64,000 nt of DNA from DAIPJH01 sp036770365 (GCA_036770365.1 DAIPJH010000002.1:124001-188000); one strand, 5' to 3'; shown: positions 27,926 through 37,126, counted from the first letter of the stretch. Program-made: numbers and translations. Notes: generated by a model not told the origin, from the letters alone.

Positions 27926-29005
27926 TTATGCTGCCGTTGGATAATCGGTATAGCCCTTCGCATCGCCACCATAGATGGTGGCTTGATCGACCTGCGCCAA
28001 AGGAATATTTTTTTGAAACCGATTCACCAAATCGGGATTGGCGATGTAGGGCATCCCGTAGCAGAAAAGATCGGCCACATGTTCCTGCAGAAGCTTCTCT
28101 CCAAGCTCTTTGCTCAACCCACCATTGACAACCAGCACGCCGTTATAAATTGTTCTAACTTTTTCCGTAATTCGCGGCAATGACGAGTCGCCCGCCAACA
28201 TGTGCTCTCCATAAGGTTCCATCATATGTAAGTATGCCAGTGGCAATGCATTGAGCAAGGCCGCAGCTTTGGTGAACGTCTTCATCGGATTGCTGTCACT
28301 CATGCTGTTGAACGCATTATAGGGTGAAAGGCGCACACCGACGCGATGTTTACCAAACGCTTCAATCGTTGCTTGCGTTACCTCAAGCAGCAGCCGCGCA
28401 CGATTTTCCAGCGAACCGCCGTAATTATCGCGGCGCTGGTTCACACCGTCACGCAGGAATTGATCCAGGAGATAGCCATTGGCAGCATGAATTTCAATGC
28501 CATCAAACCCAGCGATTTTAGCGTTCGCGGCGGCGTTTCGAAATTGTTCGATGATGCCTGGCAGCTCATCCAGCGCAAGCGCACGAGGCGTTTCATAGGG
28601 TTGCATGCTATAATCTGCCGCCATTACCTGACCATCCGGTGCTTTTTCACTCGATGACACGGGCTGTTCACTTGTAAGTGAGCGGTGGGCAATTCTGCCA
28701 GTATGTACGAGTTGGATGAAGATTTTTCCGCCTACTTGATGCACCGCATCCACAACCCCTTTCCATGCCTGAGTCTGCGCGTCATTCCAAATGCCGGGAA
28801 TATTGGGATAGCCGCATCCCTGTTTCGAAATAGCAGTCGCCTCGGTGATAATCAGGCCCGCCCCTGCGCGCTGGCGGTAATATTCGGGCATCAGAGCCGA
28901 TGGTACATACTCAGCGGTCGCCCGCGAGCGCGTCATTGGCGCCATGATAATACGGTTTGATAAAGTTAATCCATGCAAATCAAACAATTCGAATAATCCG
29001 CTCAT
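27926..29005 (-). CDS. Old Yellow Enzyme family alkene reductase (NemA-like)
   Basis: An FMN-dependent ene-reductase of the OYE family, which reduces activated C=C bonds in electrophiles such as enones, maleimides or nitro compounds. The N-terminus LTLSNRIIMAPMTRSRA, the catalytic HAANGYLLDQFLRDGVNQR region with the His-Asn pair, and the C-terminal FCYGMPYIANPDLV are typical. The ATG at 29005 has AGAGGA at proper spacing; the frame extends further upstream to 29065. It is divergent from an HxlR regulator, a classic electrophile-response pairing, and lies inside the tRNA-bounded island. Confidence 0.93.
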   Translation of the reverse strand: MSGLFELFDLHGLTLSNRIIMAPMTRSRATAEYVPSALMPEYYRQRAGAGLIITEATAISKQGCGYPNIPGIWNDAQTQAWKGVVDAVHQVGGKIFIQLVHTGRIAHRSLTSEQPVSSSEKAPDGQVMAADYSMQPYETPRALALDELPGIIEQFRNAAANAKIAGFDGIEIHAANGYLLDQFLRDGVNQRRDNYGGSLENRARLLLEVTQATIEAFGKHRVGVRLSPYNAFNSMSDSNPMKTFTKAAALLNALPLAYLHMMEPYGEHMLAGDSSLPRITEKVRTIYNGVLVVNGGLSKELGEKLLQEHVADLFCYGMPYIANPDLVNRFQKNIPLAQVDQATIYGGDAKGYTDYPTAA

Positions 29006-29072
29006 ATGCATCCTCTTTTTAATGGATATTATATTGATAATTATGGTGTTTATTTGGTCAGGCAACGCTGGA

Positions 29073-29090
29073 TATTCTTTGTAGAATATG
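29073..29090. promoter_or_regulatory. Inverted repeat in the OYE/HxlR intergenic region
   Basis: ATATTCT, a TTGT spacer and AGAATAT form a perfect 7-bp-arm inverted repeat between the divergent genes. A second perfect palindrome, ACTTTAAAGT, lies at about 29118-29127. One or both are plausible HxlR operators. Confidence 0.5.
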
Positions 29091-29148
29091 CTAGTAGTAT
29101 ATTAAAGCAAGTATGCACTTTAAAGTAACTAATTACCCTGGAGTAACC

Positions 29149-29691
29149 ATGCCAATGCCTGAGGCTCAATTTAAACTGGTGGATATACGCGACTATAGCA
29201 CCATGCGTTGTCCCATGCATGGTCTGCTAACGTTGCTCACTGGTCCATGGACGACCTATATATTGTGGATAATCCATACGCATGGCCCGCTGCGTTTTGG
29301 ACAAATTAAAAAACAACTTCCGGCGATTTCTGCAAAGATGTTGACGGACCGCCTACGCATGTTGGAAGAAGCGGGCATCCTAAACCGCCATTCGGAGGCC
29401 ACCATTCCCCCCAAAGTGACTTACAGTTTTACCCAACGTGGCCACCAGCTTAATGAGCTGCTCGATGAAATTAACGCGCTTGCCCATTCCTGGTCTGGAG
29501 AAATCGGCAAGACAGCACCTAATGTCACAGGTTGCTTTTCTTTCTGTGCGGGTAAGAACGACTATTTCGGCTCATGCGTGTTGCTATGTGAGCTAGCATG
29601 TCTCCTATTATTGCAAGCGCACGTTCAAAGTGCAGGCTTGCGGTCATTATGTTGTTCTCAAATGCATGACGAACATCCCAGAACATTGTGA
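29149..29691 (+). CDS. HxlR family transcriptional regulator with anomalous C-terminal tail
   Basis: A winged-helix HxlR regulator. The core MRCPMHGLLTLLTGPWTTYILW, FGQIKKQLPAISAKMLTDRLRML and KVTYSFTQRG is typical, and the N-terminal cysteine of the MRCPM motif may be a redox or electrophile sensor. The ATG at 29149 has GGAG five bases upstream. HxlR proteins are usually 110-130 residues; here about 57 extra residues (from about 29521) are Cys- and Leu-rich and lie entirely opposite a gene fragment on the minus strand, so the tail looks like readthrough into foreign DNA. It probably controls the divergent OYE gene. Confidence 0.85.
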   Translation: MPMPEAQFKLVDIRDYSTMRCPMHGLLTLLTGPWTTYILWIIHTHGPLRFGQIKKQLPAISAKMLTDRLRMLEEAGILNRHSEATIPPKVTYSFTQRGHQLNELLDEINALAHSWSGEIGKTAPNVTGCFSFCAGKNDYFGSCVLLCELACLLLLQAHVQSAGLRSLCCSQMHDEHPRTL

Positions 29692-29797
29692 ACGATGCCC
29701 CGTAGATGCCCCCGCTGATATACGCCAATGCAGCGCCGAGAGCTTCTCGATTGTAATAGAACAAAAATCGAGAGAATAAGTTACGCCTGACCCGAAG
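29525..29797 (-). pseudogene. 5'-truncated gene fragment at island edge
   Basis: On the minus strand a frame runs without stop from the tRNA repeat to a stop at 29525. Its translation looks like a real protein (RRNLFSRFLFYYNREALGAA, then a hydrophobic AYISGGIYGASFTMFWD). It has no proper start: the only candidates are internal, such as a TTG at 29764. The upstream part seems to have been cut off at the repeat. The family is not recognised. Confidence 0.4.
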
Positions 29798-29798
29798 T

Positions 29799-29839
29799 TT
29801 AGGAATCTGTCGCTCTATCCTACTGAGCTACGCCCCCAT
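29799..29839. repeat. 41-bp direct repeat, distal copy (partial tRNA-Arg)
   Basis: Identical to 27374-27414. It contains only the 5' half of tRNA-Arg up to the anticodon loop, so it cannot make a tRNA. It marks the far end of the 2.4-kb island; malate synthase begins shortly beyond. Confidence 0.85.
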
Positions 29840-29889
29840 AGTCTTTATTTTCACTTGCGCTTCGGGCTCCTGTCCTCGTACATCCTAAC

Positions 29890-31473
29890 TTACGCCACCA
29901 ACAAATCATAAGCTGGCAATGTCAGAAATGCGATAAAATCATCACGGCAAATCAGGTCTTGCACAAGTTTTGCTGCCTGGTCATATTTTCCTGAGGCAAA
30001 CTGCGCGTCGCCAACCTGCGCTTTAATGGTTGCTAGTTCTTCATGGATAATTTTGCCAACCAACGCTGCGTCAATATTCTCATCTGTCGCAGTGATTTTG
30101 CCTGCTTCGTGATGCACCCACTGCCACACTTGTGAGCGAGATATCTCTGCGGTAGCAGCGTCTTCCATCAGATTGTGAATCGGCACACACCCCTGACCGC
30201 ATAACCATGCCGCCGTGTATTGCACCGAAACATTGAGGTTATTGCGCAGCCCTGCTTCAGTAATCGTGCCTGCTGGTACACTCAATAAATCTGCCGCCGT
30301 GACATGCACATCTTCACGCAAGCGATCACGCTGATTTGCCGCAGGCATCACACGATTAAATACCTCCATCGCCACAGGAATCAAACCCGGATGCGCAACC
30401 CATGTACCGTCATGCCCTGCATTCGCTTCACGTTCTTTATCGGTTTTCACGGCCGCAAAGGCCTTTTCATTTGCCGCTTCATCATTTTTGACAGGGATAT
30501 GCGCCGCCATCCCACCCATCGCAAATGCGCCACGCTTATGGCAGGTTTTAATCAACAATTCTGAGTAAGATTTGAGAAAATGCGTAGTCATGGTAACTTG
30601 TGAGCGATCAGGCAACACAAACGCATTATGTGCATGGAACGCACGAATAAAACTAAAAATATAATCCCAACGACCACAGTTCAACCCGACGCAATAATCT
30701 TTGAGCGCATGGAGAATTTCGTGCATTTGGAATACGGCTGAAATGACCTCAATCAGAACCGTCGCCTTGATGCTTCCGTGTGCAATGCCAAGTTTTTGCT
30801 CCGAGTAAGCAAACACATCCGCCCAGAGCTGCGCTTCTTCGGCACATTCTAATTTTGGGATATAAAAGAATGGACCAACACCATGCTCGGCGGCGTAATG
30901 CGCATTATGGAAAAAAAACAAACCAAAATCAAACAATGAGCCTGAAATCGGCTTGCCATCTAGTGTCACATTGCGTTCTTGCAAATGCCAACCTCTAGGT
31001 CGGACAATCAAAGTCGCTAGTTCTTTACCCAGCGTATAGGCTTTACCTTCAGGCGAGGTATAGGTCAAGGTGCGGCGAAGCGCATCACGTAAAGCCATCT
31101 GCCCTTCGATCACCCGCTCCCATGTTGGGCTAAGGGAATCTTCCAAATCCGCCATGAACACTTTTGCGCCAGAATTCAGGGCATTAATCATCATTTTCGG
31201 CTCGGCTGGCCCTGTGATTTCTACGCGACGATCAAGCAGTGCAGCTGGAATCTCTGCAACTGTCCAATCACCCTCACGAATAGCTTTGGTATCCACGCTA
31301 AAATCTAGCCTCTCGCCAGCATTCAAACGTTTTTGACGTTCCACACGTGCAGCCAGCAGTTCGGCGCGGCGCGAACCGAATTTCACCATCAATTCCTCTA
31401 CAAACGCCAGCGCGTCCGTCGTTAAAATTGCCTCAAAGCCCTGTTGCATAGGCGCATGTAAAGTGAGCGTCAT
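29890..31473 (-). CDS. aceB: Malate synthase A
   Basis: Malate synthase condenses glyoxylate with acetyl-CoA in the glyoxylate bypass. Family motifs include KVFMADLEDSLSPTWE, TLIVRPRGWHLQERNV and the signature NCGRWDYIFSFIRAF; the catalytic Asp region is in GQGCVPIHNLMEDAATAEISRSQ (cut here by family pattern). Length, 527 residues, matches the A isoform. CGGAGA precedes the ATG. No isocitrate lyase gene lies in the window. Confidence 0.95.
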   Translation of the reverse strand: MTLTLHAPMQQGFEAILTTDALAFVEELMVKFGSRRAELLAARVERQKRLNAGERLDFSVDTKAIREGDWTVAEIPAALLDRRVEITGPAEPKMMINALNSGAKVFMADLEDSLSPTWERVIEGQMALRDALRRTLTYTSPEGKAYTLGKELATLIVRPRGWHLQERNVTLDGKPISGSLFDFGLFFFHNAHYAAEHGVGPFFYIPKLECAEEAQLWADVFAYSEQKLGIAHGSIKATVLIEVISAVFQMHEILHALKDYCVGLNCGRWDYIFSFIRAFHAHNAFVLPDRSQVTMTTHFLKSYSELLIKTCHKRGAFAMGGMAAHIPVKNDEAANEKAFAAVKTDKEREANAGHDGTWVAHPGLIPVAMEVFNRVMPAANQRDRLREDVHVTAADLLSVPAGTITEAGLRNNLNVSVQYTAAWLCGQGCVPIHNLMEDAATAEISRSQVWQWVHHEAGKITATDENIDAALVGKIIHEELATIKAQVGDAQFASGKYDQAAKLVQDLICRDDFIAFLTLPAYDLLVA

Positions 31474-31589
31474 AACATTCTCCGTTTTTAATTTGCCACA
31501 GTCTAGAAGTCTGTGCGCTTTAGGGCAAGCGGTGTCTTGAAGTTACGAGTAAAAGACTCTATCTTGCCCGTAAAGTGGGATATATAAAC

Positions 31590-32468
31590 ATGGTCGTACT
31601 TAAGAAACTCTTACGCTGTTTTAATCAGTCTGTTTATGTGACCGTGGTCACACATGACGGGATTGAACATGCAGGTTATCTTGCTTTTGTGGCGTTGGTT
31701 GCGATTTTCCCTTTTCTGGTATTGCTTGTCGCCATCGGCGGAGTGATCGGACAAGGCGAAGTTGGTGCAAAATTCATTGAAATCTTACTGACCAGTCTGC
31801 CGCATACCGCACAAGATGGCTTGCGCCCGCGCATTGATGAAATTCTCTCGGGTCCACCCCAAGGCTTGCTGACAATTGCTATTTTAGGCTCAATATGGAC
31901 ATCTTCATCAATGGTCGAAGGGTTGCGCACCATACTAAACCGCACCTACCGCGTCACGACACCACCCAATTATCTGCTCAGACGCTTACTCAGCATCGGA
32001 CAATTACTCGTGTTTGCCTTTGTGGTCATTATTGGTATGACTCTGCTCATCTTTATGCCCATGTTCATTGAAGATGTGAGTCGTATATTACACGTACAAT
32101 TTCATGAAGATAGCTATTATTGGAACAACCTAATCTTAACGATTAGTGCCTTTGCTATGTTTGTGATGGTCGCCAGCATGTATTATTTCATCCCTAACAT
32201 CAAACAAACCTTGCTAGCAGTGATTCCTGGAGCGGCAGTAACGGTGACTTTATGGGCAGGTGCAGCGAGTCTTTATTCGTTCTACCTTTCGCATTTTACA
32301 CAAGTCAGCATGATCTATGGCAGTTTAGGCGGCATCATCGCCACCTTGTTTTTCTTCTACATCATTAATCTGATTTTCATTCTCGGCGCAGAACTGAATT
32401 ATCAGCTTGGCACGGCATTTGGTTGGCATTTAGAAGAAAGAATCCACGCAGGGGAGAAACCAGATTAA
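31590..32468 (+). CDS. YihY/BrkB family inner-membrane protein
   Basis: About 292 residues with six hydrophobic helices typical of the YihY (formerly RNase BN) family. Landmarks are HAGYLAFVALVAIFPFLVLL, in the form found after DGIEHAGY, then WTSSSMVEGLRTILNRTYRV and the last helix IIATLFFFYIINLIFILGAELN. A GTG at 31575 is an alternative start. The substrate or role is not established for this family. The gene ends convergently with alr, overlapping it by 4 bp. Confidence 0.9.
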   Translation: MVVLKKLLRCFNQSVYVTVVTHDGIEHAGYLAFVALVAIFPFLVLLVAIGGVIGQGEVGAKFIEILLTSLPHTAQDGLRPRIDEILSGPPQGLLTIAILGSIWTSSSMVEGLRTILNRTYRVTTPPNYLLRRLLSIGQLLVFAFVVIIGMTLLIFMPMFIEDVSRILHVQFHEDSYYWNNLILTISAFAMFVMVASMYYFIPNIKQTLLAVIPGAAVTVTLWAGAASLYSFYLSHFTQVSMIYGSLGGIIATLFFFYIINLIFILGAELNYQLGTAFGWHLEERIHAGEKPD

Positions 32469-33565
32469 GCATCTCTATAGTCACGCTTCACACGGTTACC
32501 AAGGCTCGTAAAAACTTCATAACCAATCGTTTCACAAATACCAGCAACGTGATCAACACTTTGCTGTGTGCCAATAATGGTAACATACGCCGCTTTTTCA
32601 AGCACAGCTTGCGGAATATGCGTCACATCATAACACGTCATATCCATCGAAACACGCCCAAGCATCGGGGCTTCATACGCCTCAATAAAGACTGAGAGAC
32701 GATTACTCGCAATACGATGCAAACCGTCCGCGTAACCAAACCCAACAACCGCGACTTTTTGTCCTTTATACACAATGCGCGTTGCACCGTAACCTATAGT
32801 TTGTTCATGTTCAATATTACGTATTCTTAGAATAGGTGCGGTCAATGTCACCACATTTTCCATGGGATTAGGCAAAGAAGGATTGGGCGTGATGCCATAC
32901 AGCGAACACCCAGGCCTGCCTAAATCACCATGAAAATCTGATGACAAAAAATGTCCTGCTGAGTTAACAAAACTAGTCGCAAGATAAGGAAATCCTGCAC
33001 GTGCAGCATCAAAACGCTCACGCTGCTGGATGTTAAGCGAATGATTAGGTTCAGATGCACAAGCAAGATGGCTCATCAGTAAATCAAGATGACACTCCTG
33101 CGCAAAGGCATGTGGATTTTCTATCCGTATCAGTTCATCAGCACTCAATCCCAAACGACACATACCTGTATCAACATGCAGTGCCGCACGTGCGCGAGCG
33201 CGCACATCATCAGCAGCAACCTGCAAGCCTTTTTTCCAACAGACAACCTGTTCTGGACTATTCAGCACAGGACGTAAATCATGTTCAAGTAACGCGGACG
33301 CATCGCCTTGCAACACGCCTTGCAATACATAAATGGGTGTTTCAGGCAATACAGCACGAAGCTCAATGCCCTCATCTAACGTTGCCACAAAAAACACGGG
33401 GCACCCCGCTTGTGCAAGCGCATGCGCAACAGGTACTACGCCCAAACCATACGCATTAGCTTTGACCACTGCCGCACAAGTGTGGGTGTGATGACGCGAT
33501 TGCAGTAGATAATAATTACGCACAATCCCTGCTAGATTTACGGTAAGTGTCGGCTGATGATGCAT
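32465..33565 (-). CDS. alr: Alanine racemase
   Basis: A PLP enzyme that interconverts L- and D-alanine for peptidoglycan. The PLP lysine is in AAVVKANAYGLG near the N-terminus, the catalytic tyrosine is in the GYGATRIV region, and VSMDMTCYDVT is typical. Length, 366 residues, is normal. It starts 10 bp after the dnaB stop, so it is the last gene of the rpsF-rpsR-rplI-dnaB-alr cluster. Confidence 0.95.
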   Translation of the reverse strand: MHHQPTLTVNLAGIVRNYYLLQSRHHTHTCAAVVKANAYGLGVVPVAHALAQAGCPVFFVATLDEGIELRAVLPETPIYVLQGVLQGDASALLEHDLRPVLNSPEQVVCWKKGLQVAADDVRARARAALHVDTGMCRLGLSADELIRIENPHAFAQECHLDLLMSHLACASEPNHSLNIQQRERFDAARAGFPYLATSFVNSAGHFLSSDFHGDLGRPGCSLYGITPNPSLPNPMENVVTLTAPILRIRNIEHEQTIGYGATRIVYKGQKVAVVGFGYADGLHRIASNRLSVFIEAYEAPMLGRVSMDMTCYDVTHIPQAVLEKAAYVTIIGTQQSVDHVAGICETIGYEVFTSLGNRVKRDYRDA

Positions 33566-33575
33566 GCGTTATGCC

Positions 33576-35081
33576 TTATTCATACTCGCGTGGGACGTAA
33601 TGTTCATCACGCTCCCAATCTGAAAAACGAGTTAGATCTGAGTTAAACGCCATCGTTACCGTACCGATAGGACCGTGACGTTGCTTAGCGATAATAGCAT
33701 CTGCCAAGCCATGACAACGGTTCATTTCTTCCTGCCATGCATTAAATTTCGGATCGCCCTCATTAGGTTTTTTCCTCGAGACATAATATTCTTCACGGTA
33801 GACAAACATGACCACGTCCGAATCTTGCTCAATACTGCCTGATTCACGTAGATCAGAAAGTTGAGGACGTTTATCTTCGCGTTGTTCAACGGCACGTGAG
33901 AGCTGCGACAATGCGAGTACAGGCACATTCAGTTCTTTTGCAATCGCTTTGAGTCCTTGAGTTACTTCGGATACTTCCTGTACACGACCATCCGATGCTT
34001 TGGTATTTGAACCGCGCACTAACTGAAGATAATCAACCACCACAAAACCTAAACGACGGGTACGCTGCAAACGACGCGCACGTGTACGCAGCGCGGAAAT
34101 ACTCAGCGCGGGCGTATCATCAATGAAGAAAGGCAGGTCTGCAAGTTCATTGGTAGCACGTACAAGCTCAGAAAATTCACCTGCCTCCATATCACCACGC
34201 AGGATTTTGGTTGAATTAATTTCTGAACGCGACGCCAAAATACGATTTGCCAACTGTTCTGCTGACATCTCCAGTGAGAAAAACCCTACTGATTCTGGCA
34301 TACGCGGCTTTTCTGTCAAAGACGCATTTTGGCGCGCAGCTTCAAACACACGCTGAAAATGTAACGCAGCATTATACGCCATCGTGGTTGCCAGTGCGGT
34401 TTTACCCATCGAAGGGCGGCCCGCTAAAATCACAAGATCGGAGCGTTGCAACCCGCCTAATAACTTATCTAAATCAGTCAAACCACTGGTAACACCCAAC
34501 ACTTGACCTTTGTTTTTATAAGCAAACTCAGCATTCTTGAGTGCTTTACCCATCGCATCGCTGAAACTATGCACCGAACCATCACGGGTATGCCCACTCG
34601 CGGCTAAACTAAACAACTCCTGCTCCGCAGTTTCAATTTGTTGATACGCAGGATTTTCCATTTCATTACGGTACGCGGTATTAACCATCTCCTCGCCAAT
34701 CGCAATCAAACTGCGCTTAATTGCAAGGTCATAGACCACCTCTGAATAACTGCTAACATCAATCACGGTAATCGCAGAGGCAGCAAGGCGCGCCAAATAA
34801 TCGCCGCCGCCAATATCGGCTAAATCTTCATCTTTTTCAAAATAATGTTTGAGCGTCACAGGATCAGCAATCTGTCCTTTATCATGAAAATGCTTAATCG
34901 CGGCAAAAATACGCTGATGCACGCCTGAATAAAAATGCTCTGGCAGCAAGCTGTCCATCACATGATTGAGTGCGATATTATTGACTAGAATCGCACCAAG
35001 CAACGCCTGCTCTGCCTCCATATTATGAGGGACATGCCGCAGTGGAATCACCGTAGATTCAGCTTTGAGAATATCAGCCAT
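33576..35081 (-). CDS. dnaB: Replicative DNA helicase DnaB
   Basis: DnaB is the hexameric fork helicase. The N-terminal domain begins VPHNMEAEQALLGAIL. The RecA-like domain has Walker A in LAGRPSMGKTALAT, FFSLEMSAEQLANRIL and the DnaB motif LVVDYLQLVRGS-type stretch. The frame extends to 35150, but the ATG at 35081 has AAAGGATG upstream. About 501 residues. No intein is visible. It follows rplI and precedes alr. Confidence 0.96.
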   Translation of the reverse strand: MADILKAESTVIPLRHVPHNMEAEQALLGAILVNNIALNHVMDSLLPEHFYSGVHQRIFAAIKHFHDKGQIADPVTLKHYFEKDEDLADIGGGDYLARLAASAITVIDVSSYSEVVYDLAIKRSLIAIGEEMVNTAYRNEMENPAYQQIETAEQELFSLAASGHTRDGSVHSFSDAMGKALKNAEFAYKNKGQVLGVTSGLTDLDKLLGGLQRSDLVILAGRPSMGKTALATTMAYNAALHFQRVFEAARQNASLTEKPRMPESVGFFSLEMSAEQLANRILASRSEINSTKILRGDMEAGEFSELVRATNELADLPFFIDDTPALSISALRTRARRLQRTRRLGFVVVDYLQLVRGSNTKASDGRVQEVSEVTQGLKAIAKELNVPVLALSQLSRAVEQREDKRPQLSDLRESGSIEQDSDVVMFVYREEYYVSRKKPNEGDPKFNAWQEEMNRCHGLADAIIAKQRHGPIGTVTMAFNSDLTRFSDWERDEHYVPREYE

Positions 35082-35132
35082 AGAAGCATCCTTTGTGAGG
35101 ACGGAGTCTAACAGCAAATCACCCAAGAATGC

Positions 35133-35164
35133 AAAAAAAAACGCCCCCATTAAGAGGCGTTTTT
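35133..35164 (-). terminator. Intrinsic terminator after rplI
   Basis: On the minus strand, AAAACGCCTC, a short loop and GGGGGCGTT are followed by a run of nine Ts. It lies between rplI and dnaB, so dnaB-alr may rely on readthrough or its own promoter. Confidence 0.75.
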
Positions 35165-35187
35165 GTCTTTACAATGAAATGATATGA

Positions 35188-35688
35188 TTACGCCGCGGCG
35201 TCTTCATTCTTTTCTTTCGCAATTACATCATAAGCAGACATTTCTGCACTGCGTACCACTTGAACATCAATGCTCACGCGCACTTCTGGGTGAAGGGTGA
35301 TGGTTGCTTTGAACAAACCAAGAGACTTGATGGTATCGTTCAAGTCAATCAAGCGACGCTCAACATTATGACCTGCGTCAGCAATAGCTGTTGCCACGTC
35401 ACGCACGCTTACTGACCCATAAAGCTTACCATCTTCAGATGCTTGACGCACGATCTTCACGCTCAAACCTTCAAATGTTTTTGCCGCCTCTTGAGCCTCA
35501 GCGCGAGCTTTGTCATTATTTTGTAACAATATTTCGCGCTTCGCTTCAAACTGTGCCACGTTCTCTTTGGTTGCACGCACTGCCTTCTGACGCGGAATCA
35601 GAAAGTTACGACCATATCCCATCTTCACATTGACAACATCGCCAACACTGCCAAGCTTTGCAACTTTTTCAAGCAAGATCACTTCCAT
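35188..35688 (-). CDS. rplI: 50S ribosomal protein bL9
   Basis: bL9 binds 23S rRNA at the base of the L1 stalk. The N-terminus MEVILLEKVAKLGSVGDVV and the RNA-binding GYGRNFLIPRQKAVRAT are characteristic; the C-terminal domain ends with an acidic, Ala-rich tail (KNEDAAA). The ATG at 35688 is preceded by GAAAGG; the frame extends upstream to a GTG. About 166 residues, normal. It lies in the rpsF cluster. Confidence 0.96.
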   Translation of the reverse strand: MEVILLEKVAKLGSVGDVVNVKMGYGRNFLIPRQKAVRATKENVAQFEAKREILLQNNDKARAEAQEAAKTFEGLSVKIVRQASEDGKLYGSVSVRDVATAIADAGHNVERRLIDLNDTIKSLGLFKATITLHPEVRVSIDVQVVRSAEMSAYDVIAKEKNEDAAA

Positions 35689-35811
35689 GACCGAACCTTT
35701 CACTAAATTATATATCTTTTGTTTTTAAAGAGGGGCGTTTATAAGACACTCACCCTCGTTTGGCAAGCGATATTAATGACTTAATCATGCTTATTATAGA
35801 TAAGACGCATT

Positions 35812-36750
35812 TTATGTGTTTTTTGCACGGTAAAAATGCGCAATATGCAGAAAAATGCCATAAAAAGTGATCATTGTCATCACTGGCCACTGACCAATTA
35901 CCATCAAAAAATAAAACCCAAACCGCCACGCCACTGGATTTGGCCATCGCTTAATCTCTCGATCAATCATAGCAATACCACACATAAAATAAGGCAACAA
36001 AAGAATAAAGAACCCCGTAAGCCCCGCAAACCGCAACTCAGGATCGGCCATTAACGCTGCGCCACCACTTAGCAACAACGGAGCAAACCACCATGACGGC
36101 GGCAGAAAAGGCGTCAGTGCCACATGCTTACGTAATGCCAACCCCTGAATCATGCACACTTCTTTTGCTAACCATGCGCAACCATACATCAATAAGCCCC
36201 AGCCCCAAAAAAAAGCAGGTAAAATAATATAAGCATAACGATTTACAACATCTTGCATTAACCCAGCAATTTCCGCGTCCATTTGTTTGGCACTGTTTGC
36301 CACATCCTGCTGAAGCAAATGCAACATACCACCAACAGGAGAATTAACGAGATAGCTCGCCATCAACGTTACCATCAAAAAACCAAATAAAGAAAAAGCA
36401 ACAAAGGCTCCACCAACGGGAAACCACTCAATGCCTCCCTCTGGCAACAGGCGTACCTTAAGTAGCTGTCGACCAAAGATCCAACTTGGTAACGCCAACA
36501 TCAAAGTAAATTGTACCCCCGCAGGAAAACCACCCACGAGCAAGACGACCGCAGCCGCGATCACGCTAGCAGTAGACTGCGCCAACGCACCATAACGCAG
36601 CCCCGCCCAAAACAAAGGCACAACAGGAAGCAACAACACCAATACACCGAGCAAAACACCTTTGACAGTGGCTACAAAAATCAGGCCTGACACAAGGGCA
36701 GCCAACACAACATTCAGAGGTATTTTTTGCATATGCTGCATACTACTCAT
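35812..36750 (-). CDS. DUF2232 family membrane protein
   Basis: About 312 residues with eight or so hydrophobic helices. The segment GLIFVATVKGVLLGVLVLLL near the N-terminus and FWAGLRYGALAQ fit DUF2232 (YybS-like) proteins, which in alphaproteobacteria are encoded between rpsR and rplI, as here. The role is unknown. A TTG at 36768 and ATGs at 36750 and 36741 are all possible starts, and no clear ribosome site decides. It is preceded by the rpsR terminator. Confidence 0.85.
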   Translation of the reverse strand: MSSMQHMQKIPLNVVLAALVSGLIFVATVKGVLLGVLVLLLPVVPLFWAGLRYGALAQSTASVIAAAVVLLVGGFPAGVQFTLMLALPSWIFGRQLLKVRLLPEGGIEWFPVGGAFVAFSLFGFLMVTLMASYLVNSPVGGMLHLLQQDVANSAKQMDAEIAGLMQDVVNRYAYIILPAFFWGWGLLMYGCAWLAKEVCMIQGLALRKHVALTPFLPPSWWFAPLLLSGGAALMADPELRFAGLTGFFILLLPYFMCGIAMIDREIKRWPNPVAWRFGFYFLMVIGQWPVMTMITFYGIFLHIAHFYRAKNT

Positions 36751-36778
36751 TTTGGCTACTACTCGCAAGACACGGCAA

Positions 36779-36806
36779 TAAAAAAGGAAGCCGAAGCTTC
36801 CTTTTT
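36779..36806 (-). terminator. Intrinsic terminator after rpsR
   Basis: AAAAAGGAAGC, TTC and GGCTTCCTTTTTT form a tight hairpin with a T-run on the minus strand, 26 bp beyond the rpsR stop. It should separate rpsF-rpsR from the DUF2232 gene. Confidence 0.8.
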
Positions 36807-36831
36807 AATATGGACACCCTACAATGACTGC

Positions 36832-37101
36832 TTATTGCGCCACATAAGGCAATAGCGCAAGATTACGCGCACGTTTAATCGCTTGTGAAAGCTTACGCTG
36901 CTTTTTTGCAGACACCGCAGTAATACGGCTAGGCAAAATTTTGCCGCGCTCAGACACAAAACGCTGAAGCAATTTAATGTCCTTATAATCAACCTTTGGC
37001 GCGTTAGGACCTGACAACGGGCAGGTTTTACGACGACGGAAAAAAACTTTACGACCTGCCTGAGGAGCAGATGAAGCAGAAGAAGGAGCTGCGATATTCA
37101 T
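36832..37101 (-). CDS. rpsR: 30S ribosomal protein bS18
   Basis: bS18 pairs with bS6 on the small subunit platform. The 89-residue sequence contains the core RRRKTCPLSGPNAPKVDYKD and LLQRFVSERGKILPSRIT, and ends in the usual basic helix AIKRARNLALLPYV. An AGAGG ribosome site precedes the ATG. It follows rpsF by 25 bp in the conserved order. Confidence 0.97.
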   Translation of the reverse strand: MNIAAPSSASSAPQAGRKVFFRRRKTCPLSGPNAPKVDYKDIKLLQRFVSERGKILPSRITAVSAKKQRKLSQAIKRARNLALLPYVAQ

Positions 37102-37126
37102 AATAACCTCTGTATCTCTCTATAAA

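Noticed and set aside
27811..28128. Plus-strand ORF of 105 codons at the end of the OYE gene
   Set aside because: Most of it lies antisense to the well-supported oxidoreductase and its composition is not protein-like.
29890..31473. Malate synthase as part of the tRNA-Arg island
   Set aside because: It lies outside the direct repeat and is an ordinary chromosomal gene.
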